From contig JALOMX010000068.1 in assembly GCA_025455245.1 (NCBI GenBank), positions 1 to 8,488 of the forward strand: DNA of 8,488 bases, in the 5' to 3' direction. The position numbers were made by a program, and so were the translations under genes. Shown one piece after another: positions 6,535 to 8,488 of the stretch. Position 1 is the first letter of the stretch. The number at the start of each line of letters is the position of its first letter. The notes beneath the pieces are model-generated. The model saw nothing but the letters and a program-made list of their open reading frames with translations, was not told the origin of the DNA and did no database searches. The stretch comes from Chitinophagaceae bacterium (GTDB lineage Bacteria > Bacteroidota > Bacteroidia > Chitinophagales > Chitinophagaceae).

Positions 6535-7896
6535 ATGGCTACAAGAAGGAAGTTTATCAGGAATTCAATGCTGATAGGCGGTGGATTGATTGCATCCGGT
6601 GCATTCGGTATTCCTTATTACAACCAATCAAAAGGAATGGTCATCATCCTGGGAGCCGGATTCTCCGGATTGGCAGCCGCCTATGCTTTGCATAAAAGAA
6701 AAATTCCATTTGTTATTCTTGAAGCACGCAATCGTATCGGCGGTCGTGTATTTTCCTTTGAAGCAGATCCCGCTGAAAAACTGGTCATAGAGTTGGGGGC
6801 AGAATGGGTGGGGGCTTCCCACGAAAGGTTGATTGCGTTGTGCGAAGAACTCAACCTGACACTTGAGAACAATCAGTTTGATTCTCATCTTGTATTCGGT
6901 GGCAGGTATTATCCAAAAGGAGAATGGGATTTTACCGAACCCTGGAGGCAGACATGGGATACGCTTATGAAAGGTTACCACAAGATGACCGATGCCCAGA
7001 AAAAAGATATTGATAAATATGACTGGTGGCGGTACCTCGTAAACAATGGTTGCAGTGGATGGGACCTTGATCTGCGCGACCTGCTTGACAGTACTGATTT
7101 TGGTGAAAGCATCAGGCATGTGTCGGCCTTTGCGGCTTTAGCCGAATATGCCGACAGCAGTCCCAAAAATGAAATGGATTTTAAGATAAAAGGGGGCAAC
7201 AGTCGTTTTGCTGATGCCATTGTACAGAAAATAGGCATGGATCATATAAAACTTAATCATAAAGCGATTAAGATAGAGCAGGGTAAGGGTGTAAAAGTTA
7301 CCTGCGAAAACGGAGAAGTGTTTACCGGTATAAAATTGATTTGTACCGCACCCACTTTTGCGGTAAAACAAATACAATGGATTCCTTCGTTGCCTGTCCC
7401 GGTTCAGAAAGCGATGAATGAACTGCAGTATGCACGCATCAATAAGCACCCTGTTTTATTCAGCGACCGGTTTTGGAAAGACGAATCTTTTGACATGGTA
7501 ACTGATTTGCCGGCGCATTATTTTTACCATGCCACCAAAAATCAATCATCGCGCAAGGGCATTTTGATATCGTATACAACGGGCGATAAGGCTGCTGTAG
7601 TGGGAGCCAATTCCAAAGATGATGAATGGAATGCAAGGATGGTGGCCGATGGATTAAGGCCGGCATTTGGTGATATCAGCAATAAAATAGAAAAGCAATG
7701 GAATTACTATTGGGGCAACGATGCCATCAGTCAGGGTGCGTACGCCTTGTATAAACCGGGTCAGTGGTTTACGGTCATGCCCAAATTGAAAGAACCTTTC
7801 CTGCATACACTTTTTGCAGGCGAACACCTTGCCGATTGGCAGGGATTTATGGAAGGCGCTATCGTAACCGGGGAAGAAGCGGCAGCAAAAATTTAG
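6535..7896 (+). CDS. Tat-exported FAD-dependent amine oxidase (flavin monoamine oxidase family)
   Basis: With the ATG at 6535 the product has 453 residues. A longer frame from a TTG at 6490 is rejected because it would bury the signal peptide and overlap the promoter region. The N-terminus has a twin-arginine motif TRRKFIR (3-9) and a hydrophobic stretch (11-27), predicting folded export across the inner membrane. The FAD-binding Rossmann motif is ILGAGFSGLAAAYAL (38-52), with ribose-binding Glu63 in LEARNRIGGR (62-71). Further family blocks are ELGAEWVG (86-93), KGGNSRFADAI (219-229) and FAGEHLADWQGFMEGA (428-442), the flavin-binding C-terminal segment. Lys304 in NKHPVLFSDRFWKD matches the position of the flavin-proximal Lys of MAO/LSD1-type enzymes. 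No cysteine lies in the C-terminal flavin segment, so covalent flavin like human MAO is unlikely. The substrate cannot be told from sequence; polyamines, aromatic amines and amino acids are possible. It ends 10 nt from the convergent gene. Confidence 0.9.
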   Translation: MATRRKFIRNSMLIGGGLIASGAFGIPYYNQSKGMVIILGAGFSGLAAAYALHKRKIPFVILEARNRIGGRVFSFEADPAEKLVIELGAEWVGASHERLIALCEELNLTLENNQFDSHLVFGGRYYPKGEWDFTEPWRQTWDTLMKGYHKMTDAQKKDIDKYDWWRYLVNNGCSGWDLDLRDLLDSTDFGESIRHVSAFAALAEYADSSPKNEMDFKIKGGNSRFADAIVQKIGMDHIKLNHKAIKIEQGKGVKVTCENGEVFTGIKLICTAPTFAVKQIQWIPSLPVPVQKAMNELQYARINKHPVLFSDRFWKDESFDMVTDLPAHYFYHATKNQSSRKGILISYTTGDKAAVVGANSKDDEWNARMVADGLRPAFGDISNKIEKQWNYYWGNDAISQGAYALYKPGQWFTVMPKLKEPFLHTLFAGEHLADWQGFMEGAIVTGEEAAAKI

Positions 7897-7906
7897 TGTT
7901 CAGGTG

Positions 7907-8488
7907 CTATTCAGGCACCATGATCTTTTCAATGACTTCAGGTCCTTCATTGCCGGGTTTGTTGAGGTATGTACTGATGGGATAAATGCGCAACAGCCCG
8001 TTTGGTGCGGGTTTCAGCATGGATAACAATTCGGGCAAAGGTGTTTTGTTGTTGAGCCAATGCTTCACCTGTTCATGCGATAAAATTACCGGCATCCGGT
8101 CGTGATAGGGCAGGGTGTCTTCATTGGCGGGACAGGTAATGATGCTGAATGTTTGCAACCCTTCATTTCCCCAGGTGTCCCACAGCCCGGCCATCATTAT
8201 GATGTCATCGCCCGGCAGGTGAAAACGATATGGCTGTTTTACCAGCTTGCTTTTTGCCTTACTCAAAGTACCTTCCGGTTCCATGGATTTCCATTCATAG
8301 TATCCATCAGCCAGTACAATACATCGTTTATATTTGAATATGTTTTTAAAGGCCGGCTTTTCTTCAATACTTTCCGTTCGGGTATTGATCATTTTGTAGC
8401 CTATCGAAACATCTTTTGCCCATTTGGGAACAAGTCCCCACCTGAAGTATTGGATTACATCCGGAAACTCATTGGTAATGACCGGCAT
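7907..8488 (-). CDS. SRAP domain protein (YedK/HMCES type), N-terminus outside window
   Basis: This is 193 residues of an SOS-response-associated peptidase family protein. These proteins bind abasic sites in single-stranded DNA and form a protective thiazolidine crosslink through Cys2. Numbering from the first residue in the window, visible blocks are FRWGLVPKWAKD (15-26), INTRTES (34-40; DNA-contact Asn and Arg) and LADGYYEW (59-66; active-site Glu65). LPYHDRMPVIL (126-136; active-site His129) and the C-terminal ISTYLNKPGNEGPEVIEKI (171-189) follow. The catalytic Cys2 and about 35-40 N-terminal residues (MCGR...) lie beyond base 8488. The ATG complement at 8486-8488 is probably an internal Met, since family members have a Pro-Val-rich strand here after the N-terminal segment. 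The gene is convergent with the amine oxidase. Complete family members have about 220-240 residues, so only the 5' end is missing. Confidence 0.93.
   Translation of the reverse strand: MPVITNEFPDVIQYFRWGLVPKWAKDVSIGYKMINTRTESIEEKPAFKNIFKYKRCIVLADGYYEWKSMEPEGTLSKAKSKLVKQPYRFHLPGDDIIMMAGLWDTWGNEGLQTFSIITCPANEDTLPYHDRMPVILSHEQVKHWLNNKTPLPELLSMLKPAPNGLLRIYPISTYLNKPGNEGPEVIEKIMVPE

Noticed and set aside
6628..7119. 163-codon open frame on the - strand inside the amine oxidase gene
   Set aside because: It is antisense to conserved FAD-binding motifs and has no recognisable domain.
7903..7919. GGTGC/GCACC inverted repeat at the convergent gene ends, possible bidirectional terminator
   Set aside because: The stem is only 5 bp, it overlaps the SRAP coding end, and no T tract follows on either strand.

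Overview
The window looks like chromosomal DNA from a member of the Bacteroidota, probably Chitinophagia or a close relative. This rests on moderately low GC, weak or badly placed Shine-Dalgarno sequences, TTG...TA(n)TTTG promoter-like elements and the character of the encoded proteins. The lineage is an inference and was not tested by database search. Eight genes are on the + strand or enter on it, one gene leaves the right edge on the - strand, and coding density is high. No gap without a gene exceeds about 150 bp. I see no tRNA, rRNA, CRISPR array, insertion sequence or prophage.

Left part (1-1063): the 3' end of aspS (aspartyl-tRNA synthetase) is followed after 4 nt by a small four-helix membrane protein of unknown function. 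A 152-bp AT-rich gap with a perfect 7-bp inverted repeat follows.

Central part (1216-4688): a three-gene module encodes a circularly permuted ATP-grasp protein (COG2308 type), an alpha-E helical protein (COG2307 type) and a transglutaminase-fold protein with an intact Cys-His-Asp triad (COG1305 type). This trio recurs across bacteria. From comparative genomics it has been proposed to make or modify peptides: an ATP-dependent amide-bond-forming enzyme, its helical partner and a thiol peptidase/transpeptidase. Its substrate is unknown to me. The proteasome-like Anbu peptidase that accompanies some such operons is not in the window. The gap between the first two genes carries a heptameric AT-rich repeat and a 16-bp palindrome that ends directly at the start codon.

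Right part (4721-8488): rarA (replication-associated AAA+ ATPase) overlaps an elaA-like GNAT acetyltransferase gene by 11 nt. Next, behind its own promoter-like sequence, is a Tat-exported FAD-dependent amine oxidase. Converging on it is a 5'-truncated gene for an SRAP/YedK/HMCES-type abasic-site DNA-protein crosslink enzyme. rarA and the SRAP gene both belong to DNA damage tolerance, but they are separated and on opposite strands, so no shared operon is implied.

The most interesting element is the ATP-grasp/alpha-E/transglutaminase module. It is a recognised but biochemically uncharacterised conserved system, not a wholly undescribed one.
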